Positions 47,601 through 59,200 of a stretch of 64,000 nucleotides of DNA are shown piece by piece. The notes beneath the pieces were generated by a model. It saw only the letters and a program-made list of their open reading frames with translations. It was not told where the DNA came from and searched no databases. Origin of the DNA: Steinernema hermaphroditum (Eukaryota > Nematoda > Chromadorea > Rhabditida > Steinernematidae); contig CM059623.1 of assembly GCA_030435675.1 (NCBI GenBank), forward strand, positions 9,202,012 through 9,266,011, given 5' to 3'. Position 1 is the first letter of the stretch. The number at the start of each line of letters is the position of its first letter. A program made the position numbers and the translations under genes.

Positions 47601-48299
47601 CCGCCTCAGTCTTCTCACGGGTCAGCCCACTGCCGTCGCCTCCCTCAGCCCCGGCTTCTTCGAGTTCATGGTGGACAGACAACTCTCGGGAGACGACGGA
47701 AAGGGACTCTCTTTTGGAGAGGCCGACACTGTGAGTGATCGAAATCCCGACTGTTCAAGAGATACCCTCCTTCAGAGTCTCCCAAGTCGACTGAACTACC
47801 GCATCCTCATCGAACCACGAAGAAACGCCACACAAGAGCGGTCCTTCTTCCACTCCGCCCTAGGTTTTCACACCCTCCAGGACCTTCTCTACCCGGTCAC
47901 CATCATGACTCGGCTGGCGCCGTCAGCTTCATCCACAGGTGCGTCTAGAGATCCATGGTGACCCATCCAATGTGACCATATTCAGCCTCGTGGCCTCGAC
48001 TCTTCGAGGGTCTTCTCCCGTGTGACGTCGAGTTGGTCACCTTCCGCTTCCTCTCGGAGAAGACCGCCCTGGTCCTGCTCCGAAGGCTCCCACTCGACTC
48101 CCACTCCGCTGCTCCGCTCCCCTCTGACTGCTCCGGTTCCCTGGACGCCCTCTGGAGCCTTCTGCGCTCCCAGAAGGGCGCCCTCTTTGTCTCCAACCTC
48201 ACGGGTACTCACAAAGGCGAACCGCTTTCCGGCAAACGGTTCGCCGCCCTCTTCGACGATGCCTTTCTGATTCGGGCGATTCGCATCGAATTACCGTAA
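44612..48299 (+). CDS. aman-2: Golgi alpha-mannosidase II (GH38)
   Basis: Thirteen exons, 44612-44809, 44858-44960, 45004-45175, 45258-45655, 45696-45961, 46074-46417, 46459-46611, 46658-46820, 46868-47074, 47118-47494, 47535-47730, 47776-47938 and 47986-48299, give 1,017 aa. An N-terminal cytosolic stub and TM anchor (TIGLIFALVTIYSVAILFV) make it type II. Zinc-site residues lie in HSHVDPGW (H97, D99), the nucleophile in VDPFGHG, and the last His ligand in LFQHHDGITGT. It trims two mannoses from GlcNAcMan5GlcNAc2 during complex N-glycan formation in the medial Golgi. It is about 120 residues shorter than human MAN2A1, mostly in the stem and C-terminal beta domains. Introns are 40-110 bp. Confidence 0.93.
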
Positions 48300-48501
48300 T
48301 CCAAGTGCCTTCGCTTCGCGCCGCATCCGTTGATCTCGACAGAAAAATTCACAGTTCTATTCACATACGTTGTTGGACGATTCGTTGCGAGTATCTCGAC
48401 AGATTCTCTATTAGAAAGTTTTAAATTAAATTCTATTCTATTTCTCTCTGTGCAGGTCTGCACTGAATAGATGAGACTCAGGGAATCAGGGCCAAAAAGT
48501 G

Positions 48502-48507
48502 TTTATT
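48502..48507 (-). promoter_or_regulatory. Poly(A) signal of the 131-aa orphan gene
   Basis: AATAAA on the minus strand about 10 nt past the stop codon at 48516. This is close but workable, and it supports the orphan ORF being a real transcript. Confidence 0.45.
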
Positions 48508-48515
48508 AGAAACGG

Positions 48516-48911
48516 TCAGTGATGATCTGAACGAGTCATCGTGTGGAAGAGCTTGTCGTAGTGCTGAGCGAGCGCCTTCTCCCTCTGGAGACGTTCCTCG
48601 AGACGCTCGTCGATGATCTGCTCGCGGAGCTTCTGCTTTCGGATGTAGGCTGCCGGAGTGCAACGCCGGGTTCGAGAGTTCTGTCTGTAGCGGCGCCGGA
48701 GTTCGGTGACCTCGCTTCCACTGGCGACGGTGGAGGAGGAAGTGAAGGTGGATTCGCTGGCACAAGTGGAGATCGTCGAAGAGGCCAGAGACGCCGACGG
48801 CTCTTTGGCATCAGAATCTGTGAAGGAGTCGGACTTCGAGGTGCTGGCCTGCTCGGTTCTTGGTCTGTTCTTCGAAAGGCGGAAGACGTTGAGGACCGAA
48901 GAAAACTTCAT
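48516..48911 (-). CDS. Orphan single-exon protein, Ser/Thr-rich then basic helical
   Basis: A single open frame of 131 codons lies convergent to aman-2. The first 65 residues are Ser/Thr-rich and low complexity. The second half is charged and helix-forming (RKQKLREQIIDERLEERLQ, then HYDKLFHTM). There is no signal peptide or TM. I recognise no family. The minus-strand AATAAA just downstream and the long open frame against a GC-moderate background support it. A longer, spliced 5' end is possible because no trans-splice acceptor abuts the ATG. Confidence 0.5.
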   Translation of the reverse strand: MKFSSVLNVFRLSKNRPRTEQASTSKSDSFTDSDAKEPSASLASSTISTCASESTFTSSSTVASGSEVTELRRRYRQNSRTRRCTPAAYIRKQKLREQIIDERLEERLQREKALAQHYDKLFHTMTRSDHH

Positions 48912-49556
48912 CTTTTCGAATAGAAAATGATATGGCCCTCTAGGAATACAGTGTCCTTAAGAGGAACCAGAAGTGAGGCAAATGTTGTGGCATCGCTTTG
49001 TCGTAGACCTTCCAGTGTATACGGTGTCAGTTGCGAAAGTCTTTGATGCTTACAGTACCACATGGAAGTGGCCGTTTTGCGTCACCGCTCCGTTTATCGA
49101 AAGCGAGATCATCGAAAGTCCGAAAGTCAGTTCGCGAGGAAGAGTTATTGGGTCGATTCGATGCGATCTCGAAAAGAAACAAAATAGATAAATCACTCGC
49201 AACTCTGCGGGACCCTCCAGGGACACCCTCCAGGAGTCCAGCTGGACTCTCGGAGCGGAACTGTTCTTCGTTTTCTGACGAGTGTTAATTGCAATTTTCG
49301 CGCCTTCGGGGACAAAGACGGCGAAGGCAGCCGCTCTGGAGTGTTTCGAAGCGCCCGCGGCGATCGAAAGAGAAAACACTCTCGCTGGAATCGAACGCCG
49401 TCGCCAGATTATGCAACGCGATATCGTTTGCGCGCGCGAAAATATCGTTTTGGGTCATCAAACCTCTTTCTCCGGGCGTCCAGATGCCCCGAGGCCTCGC
49501 CACGCCCCCCACCGGCGCCTCCACTTCGCCTCTGCCGTCGCCACTCGCAGCCTTCG
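48912..49556. other. Divergent intergenic region, no gene seen
   Basis: This lies between the orphan gene and the vWA-ZP gene, transcribed apart. It becomes GC-rich toward the right. No further element is supported. Confidence 0.45.
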
Positions 49557-52544
49557 ATGATTCTCCTCAGGCTGCTTCCGGTTCTCCTGGCCGCCGTCGC
49601 CGTCCGCAGCCAGGCCGTCGACTATGCGGACAACGACCTGGCCAAGGGTGTGCTTCTGTACTCGGGTTACGGTAACCGCTTCGCTTTGCAGTGTGCAGGC
49701 CTATAGACCGGCAACTGGATCTCCTCTTCATTCTGGACGGGTCAGGAAGCGTTTCCGGGTCCACGTTCGACACGCAGATGCAGATGCTGTCCAGGATAGT
49801 GGATATGGTGGAGATAGGGCCGCAGAAGACGCAGATCTCCGTGATGCAGTACTCCTCGTACACGAGGATAGAGTTCGGCTTCAGCGCTCACCAGGTGAGT
49901 GTCGCCACGAGGCGGTGACTCAGCCCTCTCCAGAACAAGGAGGCGATGCGCACAGCCCTGCAGAGGATTCGTCACATCTCGGGAACGACGAAAACAGGCA
50001 AGGCGCTGGACAAGGCCCTACACCTCTTCCAGACGCCTTCTTCCGGAGCGCGGAAGAAAGAGTCCGTCGCCCAGGTGGCCGTCGTCGTCACCGACGGCCA
50101 CTCCCACGACGACCCTGTGCCCGCCGCTTTGAGGCTCAGGCAGGCAGGTAGGTCGGGGGAGTTCTGATCTTTGCACATGATCAGAGACCATTCTCCGTAA
50201 CTGCCCTAATTATGGTGACCGGTTTCGAGCGTTTTTTTTTTGTTAACTCAGGAGTTCAGGGGTAAATGAGATAAGTTGGCAGCTAACAGCTTCTTCATTG
50301 ACCAGTAGAAACATTCGAAGTTGAAGGTGGCTAACAATGTCCGATGACCTTAGTTATGACCTTTTTGTGTCCTTCGATCACCTTCAACACAAAGTTCGAT
50401 CTTTAAGTATTCACCATGCATAACTAGATCCAAAATCGCTGTTTGGATGTATATCAGATCGCTCATCAGTGGAACATGCCTCTTTTAGGCGTGCAAGTGC
50501 TGGCTCTGGGCATAGGAGCGCACATCAACGTCGGCGAACTGGTCCAGGTGACCGGGGACGAACAGCTCGCCTTCCAGAACCTCACCACGCAGGACTCGCT
50601 GAACCTCTTCACCGACCAGTTCCGCCGCATCGCCATAGGGGAGCACTGCGACTTCGCGAAGGGAACCAACGGGGCCGAGATCACGTGTCTCAGCGACTCG
50701 GTCCTCGTCGACATCTCCACGGTGAAGCGCTTTCACGGTCATCTCTACGTCAAAGACCGCTTCAACGACCCTTCGTGTGTGGTCCAAACGAACTCGTCGG
50801 ACATCCACATGAAGTTGAAGTTGGTGGACTGCGACATCCAGAAGCAATTCATGGTGAGTTCCGGCTTTCGTGGATGGAGTCAGATCGATTCAGCTGAATC
50901 CTCGGGGAATCTTGTTTGAGACGAATGTGATCCTCAAGTTTCATCCGCACTACGCGACCCACAAGGACAAGATGTTCCACGTGAAGTGCTTCTACCCGGA
51001 CAAGAAGTTCCGCTCCAAGAAGCCTCCACTTCTTCCGAGCGAAGAAGGCGTCGACGCTCTGGGTCACTCGTCCGACAAGGAGGTCACCACTGAGTGGGTC
51101 CCGGGAGGGTTATGCGTGCACAGATGTCGTTTCAGGACCGAGGACATGCCGTGCACCTACCGTATAAGTCGGCGGGCAGAGCAGTGTTCTGTAGAGGACG
51201 TTGTGGTCGGCGACCCGATCGTGCATCGTTGGGAGTGCAGAAGGGGTTAGTGGTTCACATCATACCGTATCCACCGTTCTTCTAGACATGTTCGACACGT
51301 ACCAGTCGATGCTGGTTCACTCGTGCGTCCTCGTCGACCTTTCCACAGGAGAGAATCGGACGGTCATCGACAAGAACGGTTGCTCCACAGATCCGAGCAT
51401 CATCGAAACGCCCGACTACGTCGACCCCCTCAACGCCTTCTCCTCGGCCACCACCGTCAGATACCCCGACTCCCCCCTCGTCCGCCTCAAGTGCAAACTT
51501 AAATTCTGCGATCGCCTCATGGGACAGTGCAACGACCTGCTGGTAACACCGTCCCCTTCAAGCCTCCTACATCGAACTATTCAGCCCCCACGTTGTCGAC
51601 ATCGTCGCCACACGCCGATGGATCTCGCGGGGCTTCGCGAGTTCTTCGGATCGGCTTCGAGGCGGCGCCATGGAGGCACCGGGTACCCCGTCGGAATCCG
51701 CGCCTTCGCCTCTGATGACGACTACGACCACGACGATGGAAGTCCTTCTCTGGTCACTTTCAATCCACAAAGAGCTGAACAGAGAAGAGGTACGGTACCC
51801 GTAGAGAGACCAACCAAAACTCTAATTTAGTTCGACCTCCTCGTCTCCGCCGTCCGATCGACCAACGAGTGATGGCGCGCGTCGGAGCGGCTCCCACCGC
51901 ATCGGAAGCGGCGCATCCGTCTTCTGGCTCGATGGCCCGTTCCATTCCTATCATTGTGACTACCGATCGTTCTCTGATGGACGCAGAGACGGCGACGGCC
52001 ACGACCTCCACAACCACCTCCCGTCCGGAGATCCGGAACTTCCCCCAGGGCGGCATGGACTTCAGACTGAACACTCAGGACGTCGCCATCGTCAGCAGCG
52101 AGCGTCTCAAGAATCGACTCGAAAAAGTAGGATCCGCCTTCTACTTTTCTCCCTAAGTCTCTTCAGGCGATCAAGATCCGAGCGAAGGACGCCGAGAATC
52201 TGACCCACCACCAGCCGAAGCCCGTGGACATCAGCTTCCAGCAGTCTCAGACGGATCCCTTCCTGGAGGTTCCCGAAGCGATTCAGCAACTGAAGTCCTT
52301 CAGGGACAGTGAGGTAACCCACCACCTCAAAAGCGATCGTAGTGGGACCCTTTAGACGACGGTGAGCTTCAAGGCGGAGCCAGAGGAGCCCGAGGAGCCG
52401 CAATGGACGCAGATCGACCTGGACCCGAAAGTGATGGCGGCGGTGAGCGTCGAGGAGATCGAGCTGGAGTCGCAGGTGCTGAACGTGCACGACGGAGTGA
52501 CGACACGGGAGCGACAGCGCGGCTGGTGCCACAAGAGGAGCTGA
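49557..52544 (+). CDS. vWA-ZP cuticlin-type protein (CUT-6-like)
   Basis: Ten exons, 49557-49647, 49692-49894, 49934-50147, 50489-50853, 50894-51245, 51286-51542, 51585-51789, 51831-52126, 52167-52313 and 52356-52544, give 772 aa. A signal peptide precedes a vWA domain (LDLLFILDGSGSVSG) with an intact MIDAS (DGSGS, GTTKTG, VTDGH). A ZP domain follows, from EHCDFAKGTNGAEITC to CKLKFCDRLMGQC, then PPRCRHRR, a likely furin site. C. elegans CUT-6 is the known vWA plus ZP cuticlin, and such proteins build cuticle ridges. Unlike most ZP precursors, the long tail after the furin site shows no TM segment. A 27-nt GT...AG segment at 51110-51136 is in frame and could be a micro-intron. Confidence 0.85.
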
Positions 52545-52574
52545 GCTGACGGACGGACCTGTACATAGAAATAA

Positions 52575-52580
52575 TTTATT
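52575..52580 (-). promoter_or_regulatory. Poly(A) signal of rab-35
   Basis: AATAAA on the minus strand, about 110 nt after the rab-35 stop and only about 30 bp from the convergent vWA-ZP stop codon. The two 3' UTRs probably overlap. Confidence 0.5.
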
Positions 52581-52690
52581 GAAACAGAGATGCCAAAGTA
52601 GAGATGAGAAGAAGAGGAACGTTGTTATTAAACATCTATACAGTACATTTAGCCGACATGGTAGGGGAAAGCGCGCGTAATGGCAAGTGG

Positions 52691-53880
<1,190 letters not shown>

Positions 53881-56212
53881 TCTGCCGACTGAAAGTTGCT
53901 TTGTATCGATTTCGGCGTTGCACGTCGAGGGAATTATTTATGCAACGCGAAGAGACAATTTCGCGAATTCTACGCAATCGGACGACGCCACTCTCGATGG
54001 GAAGTGCACTTCTGACACTTACGATCCCTCAGGAAGACAAAGTTACTCAGAGTGAGGGCTTCTTAGAGGCTACCACTTACAGAAAGGACGTACTTTCTAA
54101 CTTTGACACCTGGTTATCAGAACGAAGAGGCGCTACAGGACAGATAGATTCAGTTTTCCAAAGCAACATTTCCTTCGTTCGCACTAAAGGTTGATAAACA
54201 TGGACACGTGAATCTTCTACATTAGGCGTTTTCTAGCAGAACCTTTAAAGGAAGAGCATTTTGGATATTCCTCAACTGGGAAGGCCCACTTTAGATTGAT
54301 TGTACTGTAAGTATCGGATTAGATCATCCCTAAAGAAAGCTGAGAGAGTGTGAAGATAGGCAGGAACTGGTTTGCCCGAAGAGGAAGGTTTCCAAAGTCC
54401 TAGAACAAAGACTTCCAGGCCAGAAAACAGAGAAAAGGGTCAAAAATAGGATCTGAGTCACCGAGGCGCCAAAAGTCAATTAGCCGCGATCGCCACGAAA
54501 CAAAGGGAATCTCCTCGAATCGAGGACTGAGTCACCGCCGTCGCCAGGCCGATCGAATTTGGGGAGAGCCCGCGTCCGTAATCAGAGGAGAGTGCGCGGC
54601 GACCGTCGCTTTCCAGCGCGTCTTCTTGTTTGGATTGCGCGCTACTCTCCGCCTTTTGACCCCTCGCAGGGCGATCGTGGCGGGAGCACCCCCGCGGGAC
54701 GAGGAACTCACCTGCACACGTCACGGCCACGGCGTTGGATCGCCGATCCCGGGGATCTACTCGAACCTCGGCCGGGCGGAGGTGACCTTGGCGAGCCTCA
54801 GGGCTGCGCCTGTGATCTGTTAGGTCTGCTCGCCAGAGCCCAGACGGAGGTGTTGTGGCGACGGCGTCCCGTCAACGATCCGTCAAATCGTCCTATTTTT
54901 CCGCTTTTCTGTTTTTCACACTTTTTGGCATTGTTCGCGTTCTTGGATTTCGTTGGATTCGCACTGATTCGCGCCGAGATACGGTACCGCGAACTGCGAA
55001 AAAATGACTTATAATATATTTCTTATTTTTAAGTTTTTTTCAGTATTCACATATTACATCGGTGACGAAGACAGTCATTCAAGTTGCCAGTTCTGTCAGT
55101 GAAGGTTTCCAGTGAAATGATGCGCCAGATTAGATATCGATTCTTATCGGCAAAGTGTCTTTTAATTCCGTTATCAGCCCGCGCGAAAGATAGGACAGAG
55201 AACTGTGATAAGACTCTTTGTCAGCAAATGCTCCTTCGATTATATGTAGAACATTCGAATTTTTGAGACTATTTTTTGAAGATGAATTTTTCGGATGGAT
55301 TGCACTTGAACTAAATTAATCATTATTTGGGTGCCCAAAAAACGGATGCAAATTAGGAGCAGATGCAGAAATATGATAGGAAAAGTGGATAATTATATAT
55401 AATGGAGCATAGCACAATCACCGTGACTTATTTGACATTTTCAGATAGGTAGCTGTATTCTGAAAATGAAAGCTTTTTGAAAGTAGGCCACATCGATCAT
55501 CTACAAGGCCACAGTAAATTGTTTCCAAAAAAAAAAATAAAATAATAAAAAGTTAAGATTAAAAACAAACTTGACTATTAAATGACTTTCAACCTAGTAC
55601 ATTAGCATGTCAAACTGGCTATCCCTTAGCACGCCTAGACCTCTTCTGGGTGTAACCTCCTCCCTGAAAGGATTTTAAAGCTGGTTCGAAAGTGAATTTG
55701 GAGACGATTGCTATCCACTCCTTAACTGCCTTTTTTGCCTTTGCCTGATACTTCGTCTTAAATACTGAAGTCTAGCAGACATTGTAAGAAAATCAAATCC
55801 TGCGACCGGTCGGTTTTTAGACCGCGTCCGGATGACGTCGTAAATGACCTCCCAGACTTCTTTTTATCGTGCCTTTTTTGGAACATAAATTATCAAAAGG
55901 GGAAACATTTCTAGGTCCAGAAGAGCACATCTAAACGCGGACAGTAAAACATCCTTTATTTACACAGAACAGACTCTGTTTCATGGCAAATATTTCGGCC
56001 ATGAACAACTGATCAAACAGCCGAGAGTCGATTTTCTACATAGAAGTGATGCCATGGAATGAAACGCAGGGATCGTCAGAGCCTAGTCCTATCCACAGAG
56101 ACAGAAATAACGTCAATTTAGTAGACTTCCGCGTTCAATCGCACGTTCTAAGAAGCGATTGCTTCGCGAGGATTCACGAAAGCGGAATTGACAGAGACAT
56201 CTGCTTTCAGTA
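53881..56212. other. Intergenic region before dpy-19
   Basis: No gene is supported. A GC-rich patch at 54480-54880 contains a leftward 105-nt segment (54816-54712) flanked by a CTAACAG acceptor and a GTGAGT donor, which might be an orphan exon. The rest is AT-rich with an A-tract at 55530. CTGCTTTCAG at 56201-56210 is a trans-splice acceptor 2 nt before the dpy-19 ATG. Confidence 0.4.
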
Positions 56213-59200
56213 ATGGCCAAGAACGACGCGAAGAAGAAGAAGGCGACGGCGACGTCCAAAACGCTCTCTTCGGGCGGCAGCTCGGAGCGTCCGGCGACGT
56301 CGCGGTGGTGGAAGGCGTTTATCGCTCTGATCGGTTGGTCTTTATCGTTGCACAACATAAACAGTTCTCGGCTTATGTACACACTGACTGACTAGAATCT
56401 TCCTTTGGCTTCCCGGAAATCACTTCCGACGGTCGGCCTTCGCCGACCTCACTTCAGGCTGGACTGACTGGGGCTTAGTCGTTCACCTCCACGGGCTTGT
56501 AGCAGCTCGCCCACGTGTCGTTCATTCGCTTGAAGAAGCGTTTGATCGCCTAAACACTCTTTGAGAGAGGTTCCTACGGTGGAACGGACCTGCTGTTCGT
56601 CGTAGGACCTCTTCTCGATCATGTCCCGGTAGTAGTCCTTGATCGAGTTGACCAGTTTGCGGTCGCGCAGCTTCGCGAGCGCCCTCTTCTCAGCCTCGGA
56701 GGCACGGTCCACGATGTCCCGAAGGGGCACGGGCACCTGGTTGCCCTCCACCCAGTGCTCGTACTCCTCGACCACCTCGTTAGGGATGCGGTCGCCTCTG
56801 CGCTGTCGGAGGAAGAGGAACACGACGGTGCCGTTGTTGCTGTTCGTGATCAGCTCCTTCAACTCGGACTTCTCTCTGAAAGTTCAGAGATTATTTTGGA
56901 AGAACAGCTATGAGAAAAAGCGAAGTCAAATTCAGGATTGGGTTGCATAATGCCTGGGATTTCTAGTCAGGTCTTGTAGATGTTGGATGTAGTGGGCAGT
57001 TTTTTGATAGGGCCTTGTTTACCTCATGTTTTAAATAGTATTTTCTTCCCACTATTTCAAAATACTCCCATCTTTTATGTTTAGCTTACAGTGGAGCGCT
57101 TGGGATGAAGGTTGCTCTTAAAATTTCCCAGCACCCCTTCCCAGCATAACTCACTCGGGGGTCAGAGACTCCAGGATGAGCCTGACGCACTGTGGATTCG
57201 TGGCGTCGCACTCGGACTTGTCGAGAGGGGAGACGTCGTCGTCGTCGTGCGCCATGAAGAGTCTCCTGATGAGACTCCAGAGGCGCGTGAAGAAGGTCTG
57301 CTCCTCGAGGTCGCGGATGTGTCTCTCGTGGAAGTAGTCGAGGATCGCGTGCTGATCTATCGACGGCAGATCGGAGGCGATGACGTTCGTCCACAGCTCG
57401 CTCAGAGTCTCGTAGACGCACGCGTTCTAGAGGCCAATTAGGGCTGTGCGAGTGGAGGAGCCCTACCACGTAGGCGTTGACGAGGTTGTAGTCGTCTTCG
57501 GAGAGCTGTCGAATCAGCTGGTAGGTGGGGTTGGAGGAGTCGTTGGCGATGGCGGCGATCTCCAGATTGCCCTCGTCCCTCTTCTGCGCCTCCAGCTTCC
57601 TGTCTATGAAACTCTTAATGCTCGCGTACTCCCGGCGTTCCAGGAAGTCGTCGAGCTGGTCCTTCTCGGCGTCTTCGAGCTCGTTAACCACCGCCACGAG
57701 GGGGTACATGTCCGTGATCTCCTGATCGAGCCACACGTCCGTCTCGTTGAACTCCGCGCCCAAGGCAACGGTCAAGAAGGCGGAGGAGAGCAGTAGGCTG
57801 CTGAGAAGCGCCGCCGAACTCATCAGAGGAAGGGCTCTGAAAGGGGAGATGAGTGAAGGGGTGCAGGGGACTCGACGCGCACGCGTAACTCTCGGGCTTC
57901 GCCATAAGCTGTTTTTCGACGTTGACGATTGTTGTGTGACGGGGAAGGAAACCCTTTGGGGATGGGAAATTAGAAGAAGGGGAAGGGATGGGGGATCTAG
58001 AATTCTCGCAATGATTTGGCGGTGAAGAAGTCAAGGGCGATAATACCTTTGAAATGCTGCTACTACTAAAAACACGACATGAATATGGACCAATAGAATT
58101 CCTGTTGCTAAAATCTGATATTTTTGGGACAAAAATCAGGTCTCAGAGTGATATTTTGGCGATACTCAATCCTAATTCTGCACAAAGACTAACTGATCTT
58201 TCCCCACAGTTTTGATGCAGAATCAGATTTGCATATGTTTTCGCCCCGCGATCAATTGAGTATTCATGAGCCGAGAAACCGTAGTCCACGATGAAAAGGA
58301 AAATTATTTTTCCAAAGAGATTAATCAGTTTGAAGCCAAACAACCCCGATAACATGACATAGAATACGAAACAGAAAATCTGTCGTTAAGAGTTTCGACG
58401 TTTAAATCAGTCATAAACCTTCCACCTGATTGCTAGGACCATTAGCTATTTGAATAGAGGTCGTGGAAGTTCACATAAATGACCTACATGCAAAGGTCAG
58501 TAAACCTGAATTCGTATTCATTACAGCTATTTGAAACCGAAAATAATCGAATAGGAGAATAGGATAACATCTGCAAGGCGGCTTCTTTACGCGGCAAACA
58601 AAGACCTCAATAGTGATTCGCTTCCCTTTGTCGATGTTGGAGATATCGCTCTACATTCACCTATTTCCCCTTAGTACCCTTTGATTTCATTTCTCTAATT
58701 TCGTCTCCCACGTCTCCCAAGGTCTCCTCTGAATGCTTCTAAAATCGATCTGAATTGTAAGACACGCATCAGAACTATCGATTAGGAAAGCACAGGCTGA
58801 TGTCAGTACCATAAAACAAATAGCTCCTCTTCTTCTTCTCGACTTTTCTGCAAAAAAGAGAACCTAAGCCTGCGCGTTCTCCCGTCTGGGACTCGGAAGA
58901 GATTACGTAACCTTAATTTAGACATCAATTAGGGACGGTAGTTTTCGAAACAAAGGGCACCGAACGTTTCGATTTAGGGCAGAAGAGGTGCGTGACGCGG
59001 AGTAGGAAGCGCAGAATCTGGTTGCGCCGGGTTATAACCCCTCGACGCGATGTTTTTGCTGCAGCCGGGGCCTAATGACACGTGTTTTCTTGCGAGAAAA
59101 CGGGTTCGGCGGTTACGGTACGGGGTGCGCGAGAGGAAGCCTGCTCGGAGGAGGAGGAGGCCGTTAGGGGGGGCGCTTCCAGAGGTGGGGCAGATGTGCG

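Noticed and set aside
54559..55014. 151-codon rightward ORF in a GC-rich patch
   Set aside because: The GC-rich base composition explains the open frame. The sequence is low in hydrophobic core patterns and overlaps an opposite-strand open frame.
56188..56391. 67-codon frame overlapping the dpy-19 first exon
   Set aside because: The overlapping frame starting at 56213 has the trans-splice acceptor, the basic N terminus and the correct phase to join the DPY-19 second exon.
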